Origin: Candidatus Cloacimonadota bacterium
GTDB taxonomy: Bacteria > Cloacimonadota > Cloacimonadia > Cloacimonadales > JAIOQZ01
Direction: 5' to 3'
Length of the DNA stretch: 7,184 nt
NCBI GenBank assembly: GCA_021106755.1
Contig: JAIOTM010000011.1
Coordinates: 1-7,184 of the forward strand
Part shown: positions 1-6,530 of the stretch, in pieces
Numbering within the stretch: the first letter of the stretch is position 1
Layout of the letters: each line of letters starts with the position of its first letter
Made by a program: the position numbers and the translations under genes
Notes under the pieces: model-generated
The model's input: only the letters and a program-made list of their open reading frames with translations
Told to the model about the DNA's origin: nothing
Databases searched by the model: none

Positions 1-1
1 A

Positions 2-76
2 GTGGACGATGCCGATCAGGAACTGGGGTATGATTTACTCCCAGCTGAGCATTATGTTCGAAGAAAGATTGGCTAA
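2..76 (+). CDS. 3' end of an unidentified gene (partial)
   Basis: An open frame enters from the left edge and ends at TAA 74-76, giving 24 residues that finish in AEHYVRRKIG. The first 60 bases are clearly richer in G and C than the following kilobase, which suggests that this piece has a different origin from the DUF262 fragment starting two bases after its stop. I do not recognise the product. It could be the tail of a gene at the edge of the restriction island, or a chance open frame, because 24 codons is too short to decide. Confidence 0.3.
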   Translation: MDDADQELGYDLLPAEHYVRRKIG

Positions 77-78
77 AT

Positions 79-471
79 TTGAAAAATAACAAAAAGGAGT
101 TTACACAAAATACTTTACATTCCCTAATCAAATCAAAACATACATCATTATTTAACAAAGTACAAAATACTACAATTCCGATTACTGTTTTAAGATGTGA
201 TTATAGTAAATCGAATCATATGAATTATTTGTTCACGATATTTCACAGGCTTAACAGTGGTGGCTGTAAACTTACAAATCAAGAAATTAGAAACTGCATT
301 TTTAGTGGACGATTTAACAATTTCTTAAAGAAAGATTTAGTACAAAACAGTAATTTTCTTTCAGTTTTTAATATCAATCCTGATAAGAAGGATAGATATA
401 AAAAAGAAGAGCTAGTTCTACGTTTCTTAGCCTTTTATAGTAACAGAGAAGTCAATAGCCCTATCTTCTGA
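79..471 (+). pseudogene. DUF262 (GmrSD-type) domain protein, fragment missing both ends
   Basis: The translated 130 residues carry the second half of a DUF262 domain: a beta strand IPITVLRC (residues 33-40), then IFHRLNSGG followed by LTNQEIRNCIFSGRFNNFL (residues 54-83), and later a KKEELVLRFLAFY segment (108-120). In this family the first half of the domain holds the catalytic-type DGQQR motif, followed by the IFxRLNxGG...QEIRN half. The first half is absent here, because the frame is closed by stops at 31 and 46 and no other upstream frame resembles it. DUF262 proteins include the modification-dependent nuclease GmrSD and several antiphage proteins; this fragment should not be active. The natural sequence seems to stop near residue 122, after which the frame runs into out-of-frame endonuclease sequence and ends. 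The only start visible is TTG at 79 with no clear ribosome binding site. The stretch is AT-rich compared with the operon to the right. Confidence 0.75.
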
Positions 472-1030
472 ACAAATTGTATCTTTATTGCAACAGCATT
501 TAGATTGTAGAAACTCAAGTAGATTGCCAGTTTTGATTGTTGTAGCAGCATATTTAAGTGTGTCTGATTTAATTGGCGAAAAAACAAAAGCTTTACAAGC
601 CCATAATGCCGCGGATAAACAGACTGGTGCCTATGGAGATATCGCAGTAACACTAATGAATGATAACAGAATCGTTACAAGTTATGAAATGAAAAGAAGA
701 AGCGTAACAAAATCTGACATCAATATAGCTATTAAAAAGTTTGCAGAATCAAAAACAGACATAGACAATTACATTTTTATTACTACTGAAAAAATTGATC
801 CGAAAGTTCTTGATTATGCAAAATCTATATATATTTCATTGGGCGTTGAAGTTGCTATATTCGACTGCATCGGGTTTATAAGACACTTTTTACACTTCTT
901 TCACAGGAAAAGAACGCTATTTCTCGAAAATTACCAGAAATTAGTTCTCAAGGAGCCTGACTCGGCTGTTAATCAACCATTAAAGGAAGCGTTGTTAATA
1001 CTAAGAAAGGTTGCAGAAATCGAAAATTAG
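431..1030 (+). pseudogene. SacI-family type II restriction endonuclease, C-terminal half
   Basis: From 431 the frame reads through a segment ending SSEQIVSLLQQHLDC and then SSRLPVLIVVAAY, HNAADKQTGAYGDIAVTL, VTSYEMK, IDNYIFITTE and DCIGFIRHFLHFFHR, which I recognise from memory as the conserved core of SacI-type restriction endonucleases (Pfam RE_SacI). Numbered from the only usable start, TTG at 488, Asp51 of GAYGD with Glu67-x-Lys69 of YEMK fits a PD-(D/E)xK nuclease centre. The open frame gives 180 residues, about half of what I recall for SacI (roughly 350). Homology-like sequence continues upstream of 488 to about 440, so the true protein began further left and its 5' part is gone. An in-frame stop at 428-430 closes the frame just before the join to the DUF262 fragment. 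No cognate methyltransferase is seen. Without its N-terminal half it is probably inactive; a short translated product from 488 cannot be excluded. Confidence 0.75.
440..452 (+). other. Rearrangement junction between DUF262 and SacI-like fragments
   Basis: DUF262-like sequence is readable in frame 1 up to about LAFYSN (near 443). SacI-like sequence is readable in frame 2 from about TEKSIALSSEQ (near 443-450). The two partial domains thus abut within roughly ten bases, in different frames, as expected for a deletion or illegitimate recombination that removed the end of one gene and the start of the next. The exact breakpoint cannot be fixed without intact relatives. Confidence 0.55.
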
Positions 1031-1090
1031 ATTCTTAAATCCATTTTCCTCTGTATTATACAAAGCTACTATCAATAACAGTCTTTTAAC

Positions 1091-2548
1091 CTACCTTGCG
1101 ATAAACCACTTACCCTGATTATCTACAAAGCAAATACAACAGTTACCGTAACGGATAAACTGGTTTGGTGTATCAACATCAAATTCATTGGCAAAATTAT
1201 ATTCCAATAAATCACCCGAATTATCCTGATAGAATAGTCTAATCGACTCATCAATCATGCTTACCGGATACGGCAGATATAGAATTGGAAGTTCGTCGAT
1301 TGTATCTTCGCTAATAAAGTGAACTGTCGAATCAGGATTATTAAAAAACATCAAATCATAAGCTCCGACAACATCGAGAGAATCCACAGTATATTCTATT
1401 TCTTTAAACTGGATTTCATCATCATCTGCAAAAAATTTGTCTTTTATATAATCCGGTAGTACAAACTCCGCCTGATACAAAGAAACAATCACATCTCCAT
1501 CCCATTCCCCGGCTGTAGTAGAAGCAGATGTTTTATGACTGAAATCTTCGAATGCCTGAAATGTTCCGTTAGAAGTAGGCAGAAAATTCATCCAGATGTG
1601 TTGCCCATAAACCTCTGTCAGACTGAAATTGAAGCAGGTAACTTCGTTGTCTTCCTCGTAAGGATACAGTCGCCATTGGTAATCCCGATTCCCGAAGAAA
1701 CAATAAATTGTTTCTTCTCTTTGATATGGAAAATCAGGGCGAGTTGGCATCTCGTTATTTTCAGATAAGAAACGGATAACAGGTTTTAGATTCTCAATGA
1801 CCTCACTATCAGCATTTCCATCTGCATTGAAACCTTCGATTGTATATTTCACCGAAAGTGTTTGCATCAGGTAATAGTAATCACACACAAAAGTAAAAGT
1901 ATCCGGCTGTGTATATTCGTTTGAAATCGTAAGAGAAAAATCCGAATTGCCAGCGGGTATATACGCGCTGAATGACCAATGAAAGACGTGTTGGTCTCGA
2001 TTCATAATCGGGATATTGACAGTATATGGAACGCTAAACGATTCAACAATTTCAAATTCGCCTGTATTTGAAATGGAGAACCTGTTTTCTTCTGTTATTG
2101 TCAGGTTGCTATGGTGGAGAAATCCATCGAACCAGCTAATTTGTGACATAGATGACGATACTGAAAAACCGGGATCGAATTGGACTGTGTTTTCCGGGAA
2201 AACAAGGTCAATTTTGACTGAATCCCGATAGACAAGAATAGCAAAATTTGCAAGTGCTTCTGTAGAAAAGAACCTGATAGAGTCTCTTTCAGCAAATATG
2301 TCCTGCTCAACTACATATATTACATCTCCGGCATGAAGGGAAGTCTCAGAAACCGCGTTTCTTGATACTAACAAGCGTACATCTTCATAGCTTATCAGAT
2401 GATCCGCGTCCTGTTGAATAATATTAGTCGAAACAGTTTCAAATATATCAAGACCAGTTGGATATGAAGTATCTTCACGTCTGTCGAGAGTGCAACTCAT
2501 TATCAGGACAGCTATCAGGAGCAAGAAGCATACTTTACAGTTTAACAT
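1091..2548 (-). CDS. Secreted lipoprotein of unknown function
   Basis: This is the last gene of the minus-strand operon. I chose the ATG at 2548 because it opens a lipoprotein signal: MLNCK, a hydrophobic stretch (residues 6-17), and the lipobox-like IMSC with Cys19 as the predicted lipidated residue. A more upstream ATG at 2608 would bury this signal behind 20 residues. An AGGAA sits nine bases before the chosen start. Thr follows the Cys, so by the E. coli sorting rule (no Asp at +2) outer-membrane placement is expected, though that rule may not hold here. The mature part (about 467 residues) is acidic, rich in Phe, Tyr, Ser and Asp, and looks mainly beta-stranded; I recognise no domain. 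The end carries a small Cys cluster, NCCIC (Cys470, 471 and 473). The start overlaps the end of the barrel gene by 14 nt, so a shared job at the outer membrane is likely. Confidence 0.85.
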   Translation of the reverse strand: MLNCKVCFLLLIAVLIMSCTLDRREDTSYPTGLDIFETVSTNIIQQDADHLISYEDVRLLVSRNAVSETSLHAGDVIYVVEQDIFAERDSIRFFSTEALANFAILVYRDSVKIDLVFPENTVQFDPGFSVSSSMSQISWFDGFLHHSNLTITEENRFSISNTGEFEIVESFSVPYTVNIPIMNRDQHVFHWSFSAYIPAGNSDFSLTISNEYTQPDTFTFVCDYYYLMQTLSVKYTIEGFNADGNADSEVIENLKPVIRFLSENNEMPTRPDFPYQREETIYCFFGNRDYQWRLYPYEEDNEVTCFNFSLTEVYGQHIWMNFLPTSNGTFQAFEDFSHKTSASTTAGEWDGDVIVSLYQAEFVLPDYIKDKFFADDDEIQFKEIEYTVDSLDVVGAYDLMFFNNPDSTVHFISEDTIDELPILYLPYPVSMIDESIRLFYQDNSGDLLEYNFANEFDVDTPNQFIRYGNCCICFVDNQGKWFIAR

Positions 2549-3767
2549 AGCGTCCAATTCCTGTGTAGCAGGTTGCTTCACCGTTACTTCCCAACTTGCA
2601 TCCTGCAAAAAGATTAACCGGTTTCCATAACCACCACAAGTTCATAGAAATCTCGCTCTTGCTTGTATCAAGATTATCCCTCACGAAACCGTCCCGATAC
2701 ATTACAAAATCGCGCTGTCCTGTCTCCCATTTCACCGATAACTGCCATTGCTTTTTCAGCAGATAACCAAATTTTACTGAGTAAAGCATATCATCTCTGT
2801 CATCATCGGGGATTACCGAGTCGAGATAAATTCTCGCGGTGGTTGCTTCTGCTTCCATAGCGAGATAGCTCCAGCTAAAGGTACTTTCAAACTGATAAAC
2901 AGAAAAAGTTTGATACCGTGAATCTGCAATTAAAACTCCAGGAGTAAACTGTCCATACTTAGAAAAAAGAGGTTTATGAAAATATGCTAACCAGCAATTA
3001 GCCGGATACCAATTTTTGTAATCACTTTGAAGCGTATGAAACTGAGCCCCTGCGGTAACACCAAACCAGGAAGTTTCAAATCCGGCGGAGTAGTCGCGGC
3101 GGGCGTGGTTGTCTTTGTCGAAGTAATCGTAAGATAGTGATAAACGAGAATCTTTCCAGCTTACACCAGATTGGACTAAGTAGTTAGTAAACTTATCAGT
3201 ACTTGTGCCGAAATAACCAAACGCGCTTATCTGCCAGTTATCCTTTACACTTTTTAAGCCCTGCAAAGCCGACTCGTAATTCGCGTCGAATGCAAGAGCA
3301 CGGGTAAAACTCCTCCGCGCATCATTGTAATGTTTCAGATTATAGAAACACCATCCAATTCCGGCAAGGTCAGTAGCGTTTTCGATGCCATAACGCATAG
3401 ATTTCCGGTAGCAGAATAGTGCTAACCAGTAATTTTCTGTTAAATAGGCAGCATAGGCAGTGGATTGGAAAACTCCGGCAGCAGTTATTCCCCGCTTCAG
3501 GGCAAAAAGACCAACTGCCACAGCATCCTGGTTGTGTTTCAGAGCTATTTTAGCTCCAATTGAGCCAGTAATCGCACTGATATTATAGGGATACAACTCC
3601 AACGCTTTTGTGTAAGCCGAATCCGCACCGGCGTAGTTACCTCGAATCATTAGTTCGGATGCATACTGAGCCGGATCAGCACTGCCATAAGAGCCTGATA
3701 TGCTGTGAACAGGTAGTAAAAAGAGCAGGAGCCAGAGAAAAAGGCTACTTCTTACCGGAATTCTCAT
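2535..3767 (-). CDS. TPR plus outer-membrane beta-barrel protein (YaiO-like)
   Basis: Counting from the ATG at 3767 the protein has 410 residues. A signal peptide comes first (MRIPVRSS, then a Leu/Phe core to about residue 24, cleavage near SISGS). TPR-like helical repeats follow at roughly 30-175; clear ones are the GNYAGADSAYTKALELYPYN unit (43-62) and LAGIGWCFYNLKHYNDARRS (144-163). From about 178 to the end the pattern changes to alternating strands rich in aromatic residues (SAFGYFGTST, LSLSYDYFDKD, VKFGYLLKKQWQLSVKWETG), typical of a beta-barrel. This TPR-then-barrel order is that of YaiO-family outer-membrane proteins; the assignment is by architecture only. The ATGs at 3797 and 3779 are alternatives but put extra residues before the signal peptide; a GGAG lies unusually close to the ATG at 3767. 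The gene overlaps the upstream TPR gene by 23 nt and the downstream lipoprotein gene by 14 nt. It probably forms the outer-membrane component of the operon's envelope machinery. Confidence 0.8.
   Translation of the reverse strand: MRIPVRSSLFLWLLLFLLPVHSISGSYGSADPAQYASELMIRGNYAGADSAYTKALELYPYNISAITGSIGAKIALKHNQDAVAVGLFALKRGITAAGVFQSTAYAAYLTENYWLALFCYRKSMRYGIENATDLAGIGWCFYNLKHYNDARRSFTRALAFDANYESALQGLKSVKDNWQISAFGYFGTSTDKFTNYLVQSGVSWKDSRLSLSYDYFDKDNHARRDYSAGFETSWFGVTAGAQFHTLQSDYKNWYPANCWLAYFHKPLFSKYGQFTPGVLIADSRYQTFSVYQFESTFSWSYLAMEAEATTARIYLDSVIPDDDRDDMLYSVKFGYLLKKQWQLSVKWETGQRDFVMYRDGFVRDNLDTSKSEISMNLWWLWKPVNLFAGCKLGSNGEATCYTGIGRYVKL
2558..2562 (-). promoter_or_regulatory. Ribosome binding site of the lipoprotein gene
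   Basis: Read on the minus strand this is AGGAA, nine bases before the ATG at 2548. It lies inside the end of the barrel gene. It supports the internal start that exposes the lipoprotein signal peptide, rather than the ATG at 2608. Confidence 0.5.
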
Positions 3768-4353
3768 ACTCCAGCACATATTGGTTTTGAGGGGCATACC
3801 GCTTCAATTTTTTATAGGTTATTTCGGCTCCCAGTTTGTCATCACTGTTTACCTGCGCACTGAGTAAGTAGCCAAGAATTTCAAGGTTGTAGGGATAGAG
3901 TTTAACTGCCTTTAAGTAACTGTTAGCGGAATCTTTGAAATTCTTTTTAATGAACTGCCCATAAGCCAGAATAGTCAGGGCAGAAAAGTGGTTGGGGTTA
4001 TTTTTCAGGATTTGTTGGGCGTAGCTGATGGTTTTATCCCAATTTCCCATCGCGTAAGCAGAATTAAGCAACCCTTCCATAGATTCACGGGTTTTCTCAA
4101 GTTGCAAAGAGGCGTTATAGTACAATTCCGCTTGAGTGTATTGCCCGGAACTGTAGTAGAGCCAGCCCAACCGCAGTTGATAAAAAGCATCCGATTTATC
4201 CATTTGAGTTAGTTTGTGCATTAATTCAATTGCCGTGACATAGTCCCCAGTTGATTCGTAAGTATAAGAGTTTTGAATCATTGTCTGCGGAGTCTGTGCC
4301 ATCAAACCTACTGCGCATAATATTATCAGTATTACCAGGCTATTACGTATCAT
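3745..4353 (-). CDS. Small secreted TPR-repeat protein
   Basis: The product has 202 residues. Residues 1-19 form a signal peptide (MIRNS, a hydrophobic core, cleavage likely after GLMA). The remainder is about five TPR-type helical hairpins: around 26-58 (TYESTGDYVTAIELMHKL), 59-91 (LGWLYYSSGQYTQAELYY), 93-124 (LNSAYAMGNWDKTISYAQQI), 125-158 (LAYGQFIKKNFKDSANSYLK) and 159-192 (degenerate). TPRs are protein-binding scaffolds, so a periplasmic adaptor role is the reasonable guess; there is no catalytic signature. The start codon overlaps the stop of the UT-M23 gene in an ATGA arrangement and is preceded by a strong Shine-Dalgarno sequence. The last full repeat resembles the first repeat of the following barrel protein, both carrying LYPYN, which suggests the two genes share ancestry or were once joined. 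Confidence 0.85.
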   Translation of the reverse strand: MIRNSLVILIILCAVGLMAQTPQTMIQNSYTYESTGDYVTAIELMHKLTQMDKSDAFYQLRLGWLYYSSGQYTQAELYYNASLQLEKTRESMEGLLNSAYAMGNWDKTISYAQQILKNNPNHFSALTILAYGQFIKKNFKDSANSYLKAVKLYPYNLEILGYLLSAQVNSDDKLGAEITYKKLKRYAPQNQYVLEYENSGKK

Positions 4354-6530
4354 TTTTCTCCTCCATTGTCAGATTTTACTGCATTTATAACTTCCTGTCC
4401 GTCTCTCATCAAAGTAAGTTTATCTATTCCCCGGAATTTAATAAACTCCACTTCCCCTTGATAGCGGTAGGGTTTTCTTCCGGGTGTTTTGCTCGTTAGT
4501 GTGGAAGTAATCACAATCCTGTCCCTCTGAAACTCTGATTTCATCTCGCTATCGAGCCGAAAAACATTTACTAAGGTCGAAAGGAATAAAAGAAAATTCT
4601 CCTGCCAGCGATTAAGCACAATTGAATAGGGTGGCAGGTCTTTCCAACACATAGGATTGCTATCTAAGTATGGAAATCGTGTTACTAATAAGGCAAAGGC
4701 ATAGAGAGCTGTCTCCCGATTGCCCTGAAACTGGAATGTGTTATAGACTCCATCGTATATAGAGAATTCCAGAGTGGCTCCCTGATTGGATTCGATAAAA
4801 AGAGAACCCCACAAATTCACCGTTACTTTCCATAACTCAGTAAACTTTTTACCATGTGCGTTTACGCTCAAAGAGCAGGTGTCCCCTACTTTGAGTTGCA
4901 ATATATCCTGAAGATTTTTAACAGGTATCAGAGGAGATATTTCATCATTCTGGGCGGGAATATTATAGGCGTAGAAGGTATAGGGTACGGCAGTGCTGTC
5001 TTTCGCGGAGATATTTCGTGCTTTGAAGTTTACTAAATAAGCCTGCAATGTATTGGATCCCGGCTCCGCTCCCAACTGAATATTAAAATGCAGGTGAGGT
5101 ACTGCTGACCTACCAGAATTTCCCACTGAGCCAAGGCGTTCGTGTCGGCGAACATAGTCACCCTCTTTTACCTTAATACTACCTTTTCGCATGTGGCAGT
5201 ACATAGAGTAAATTCCAGAACCATGATGAATAGTTACTGTGTTACCCCAGTTGTCATGGGTGTTTATCTCATTAATAGGATTGTCTTCTACTTCGTCGAT
5301 AATCTTGCTGACCCAGCCATCGGCAGAAGCTAACACCGGCTTGCCGTAACAGTAGTAATCTTCGGAGCGTTCGCCTGTAGATTTGCAGGAAGAACCTTCC
5401 CTGTCGAAAATCTCGAAATCCCAGGCGTAAGCCCATTGTAGCTTATGCGTGATTTCTCCATTGTTACCCTGAGTTATTCGCCATTCACCAGTAAAGGGCA
5501 GATAGAGTTGAGGAACTCCGGTCTGGTAAAACCTCCTGATGTGCGAGTGATAATATTTCAGGGCTGCTTCGGGAGTTCTGATGCCGAAGTTGACTAAGTG
5601 CGGATTAGTGTTTTTCAGTCGTCTGCCTAACGCGTAAATAAAGATAAACACAGTGATATTGAAAGGGAAAGCGTAAGGTGGAATCGAGAAATTGTAGAAC
5701 ACTGTCTGTAACGCGAATGATATAACAATTCCGAGAAGAGCGGCAACAGCCGCGAACAGGTAAGACAGCTTGCCGGGAATCAGATAAACTCCACCAATAG
5801 AAATAGTGATGAGGATTACGTTGAGACCGGGATAGAGAATATCTCCCGTGTGGATATTAGTAAAGTATTGTAGCCCCAGATGGCAGATACCGTATCCCAG
5901 TAACGAGAGAAAAAAACCGATTCGGGAAGTAATGATAAGCGCGATAGCAATCAGAAGTCCGGCAATAAAATTGGGTTGGAAAAAGATGCTACCCATACTT
6001 TGGAAATAGTAGTTGATAAAATTTCCCATGTCAGGACTGAAGCTGAGAAGCAAATTACGCTGTTCGCCAAAAAACGAATACCCCCCAACCCTTATATAAA
6101 AAAAGCTGAATGTTATTGCGACAAGCGAAAAGGCAATGCTCATAGACGGGATCCCAAACAGATTGATGAATATTGACTGCAAAGTAATATAGACCATCAC
6201 AGTCAAAAGCGATGCCACCATAATGAGTGGGAGATAAACGACCAAACTGAACTGTACCATGGGGTAGAAATACCCAATCCCCAGACAAACCAACATACTG
6301 TTGAAAGCAAACACACCACTGCGGCTTTGCCAAGTATCGAACCCGAATAAACGGGAAAATATCACAGCGGTTACCGCGCCGAGCAGTCCGGTTACTCCGG
6401 TAAATGGTTCAATCATTGTGGCGGCGAAAATCAACAAGCCTACAACCCAGTTATTGGAAAACAGGATTGTACTGTAGGCGTCCACTGTGGAGAACGCCAC
6501 ATTTTTTATGATTGCAAATGCAGCTTTCAT
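4350..6530 (-). CDS. Urea-transporter domain fused to an M23 metallopeptidase domain
   Basis: The product has 726 residues in three parts. Residues 1-305 are very hydrophobic and match the UT (urea transporter/channel) family. The family's two-fold repeat is visible: FNSMLV (Asn77) pairs with LNVILI (Asn237), and IPSMSIAF (127-134) pairs with IPPYAFPF (283-290), both versions of the family's LPxxTxPF selectivity-filter motif. Residues 350-490 are an M23 (LytM-like, zinc-dependent) peptidase domain: a first His/Asp pair His362 and Asp371, PVLASADGWV (398-407), GNTVTIHHGSGIYSMYCHM (429-447), and GNSGRSAVPHLHF (470-482) with the HxH pair His479/His481. These metal ligands appear intact, although nine residues between the first His and Asp is longer than the usual HxxxD. 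Residues 500-726 are unassigned. Arg-Arg-Leu-Lys (303-306) just after the last membrane segment hints that the M23 part faces the cytoplasm, which is odd for a cell-wall enzyme. The start overlaps the decarboxylase stop by one base (TAATG). The transported substrate is not known; urea is only the family default. Confidence 0.88.
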   Translation of the reverse strand: MKAAFAIIKNVAFSTVDAYSTILFSNNWVVGLLIFAATMIEPFTGVTGLLGAVTAVIFSRLFGFDTWQSRSGVFAFNSMLVCLGIGYFYPMVQFSLVVYLPLIMVASLLTVMVYITLQSIFINLFGIPSMSIAFSLVAITFSFFYIRVGGYSFFGEQRNLLLSFSPDMGNFINYYFQSMGSIFFQPNFIAGLLIAIALIITSRIGFFLSLLGYGICHLGLQYFTNIHTGDILYPGLNVILITISIGGVYLIPGKLSYLFAAVAALLGIVISFALQTVFYNFSIPPYAFPFNITVFIFIYALGRRLKNTNPHLVNFGIRTPEAALKYYHSHIRRFYQTGVPQLYLPFTGEWRITQGNNGEITHKLQWAYAWDFEIFDREGSSCKSTGERSEDYYCYGKPVLASADGWVSKIIDEVEDNPINEINTHDNWGNTVTIHHGSGIYSMYCHMRKGSIKVKEGDYVRRHERLGSVGNSGRSAVPHLHFNIQLGAEPGSNTLQAYLVNFKARNISAKDSTAVPYTFYAYNIPAQNDEISPLIPVKNLQDILQLKVGDTCSLSVNAHGKKFTELWKVTVNLWGSLFIESNQGATLEFSIYDGVYNTFQFQGNRETALYAFALLVTRFPYLDSNPMCWKDLPPYSIVLNRWQENFLLFLSTLVNVFRLDSEMKSEFQRDRIVITSTLTSKTPGRKPYRYQGEVEFIKFRGIDKLTLMRDGQEVINAVKSDNGGEK
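4358..4364 (-). promoter_or_regulatory. Strong Shine-Dalgarno sequence of the small TPR gene
   Basis: Read on the minus strand this is GGAGGAG, with GGAGG six bases before the ATG at 4353. It lies within the last codons of the UT-M23 gene. It fixes the TPR start and is the best ribosome binding site in the operon, suggesting that this protein can be made in higher amounts than its coupled neighbours. Confidence 0.8.

Noticed and set aside
1..313. The ten bases agtggacgat occur at 1-10 and again at 304-313, a possible recombination repeat.
   Set aside because: The match stops after ten bases, the two copies lie in different frames and contexts, and neither sits at an observed junction; chance is adequate.
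435..653. Open frame of 72 codons opposite the DUF262-SacI junction.
   Set aside because: It is antisense to two recognised domains and its translation has no recognisable pattern.
1031..1090. Possible bidirectional terminator between the convergent nuclease remnant and the lipoprotein gene.
   Set aside because: The 60 bases are AT-rich, but I found no convincing stem-loop followed by a T run on either strand.
1091..2608. Start of the lipoprotein gene at the ATG at 2608.
   Set aside because: It would place 20 extra residues before the lipoprotein signal and extend the overlap to 74 nt; the ATG at 2548 has an AGGAA nine bases upstream.
2535..3797. Start of the barrel protein at the ATG at 3797.
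   Set aside because: It adds ten residues before a clear signal peptide and lengthens the overlap with the upstream gene to 53 nt; the ATG at 3767 directly begins the signal peptide.
6055..6333. Open frame of 92 codons on the minus strand inside the UT domain, and similar short frames elsewhere inside the operon on both strands.
   Set aside because: They lie wholly within well-supported genes in other frames, show no domain signatures and lack good ribosome binding sites.
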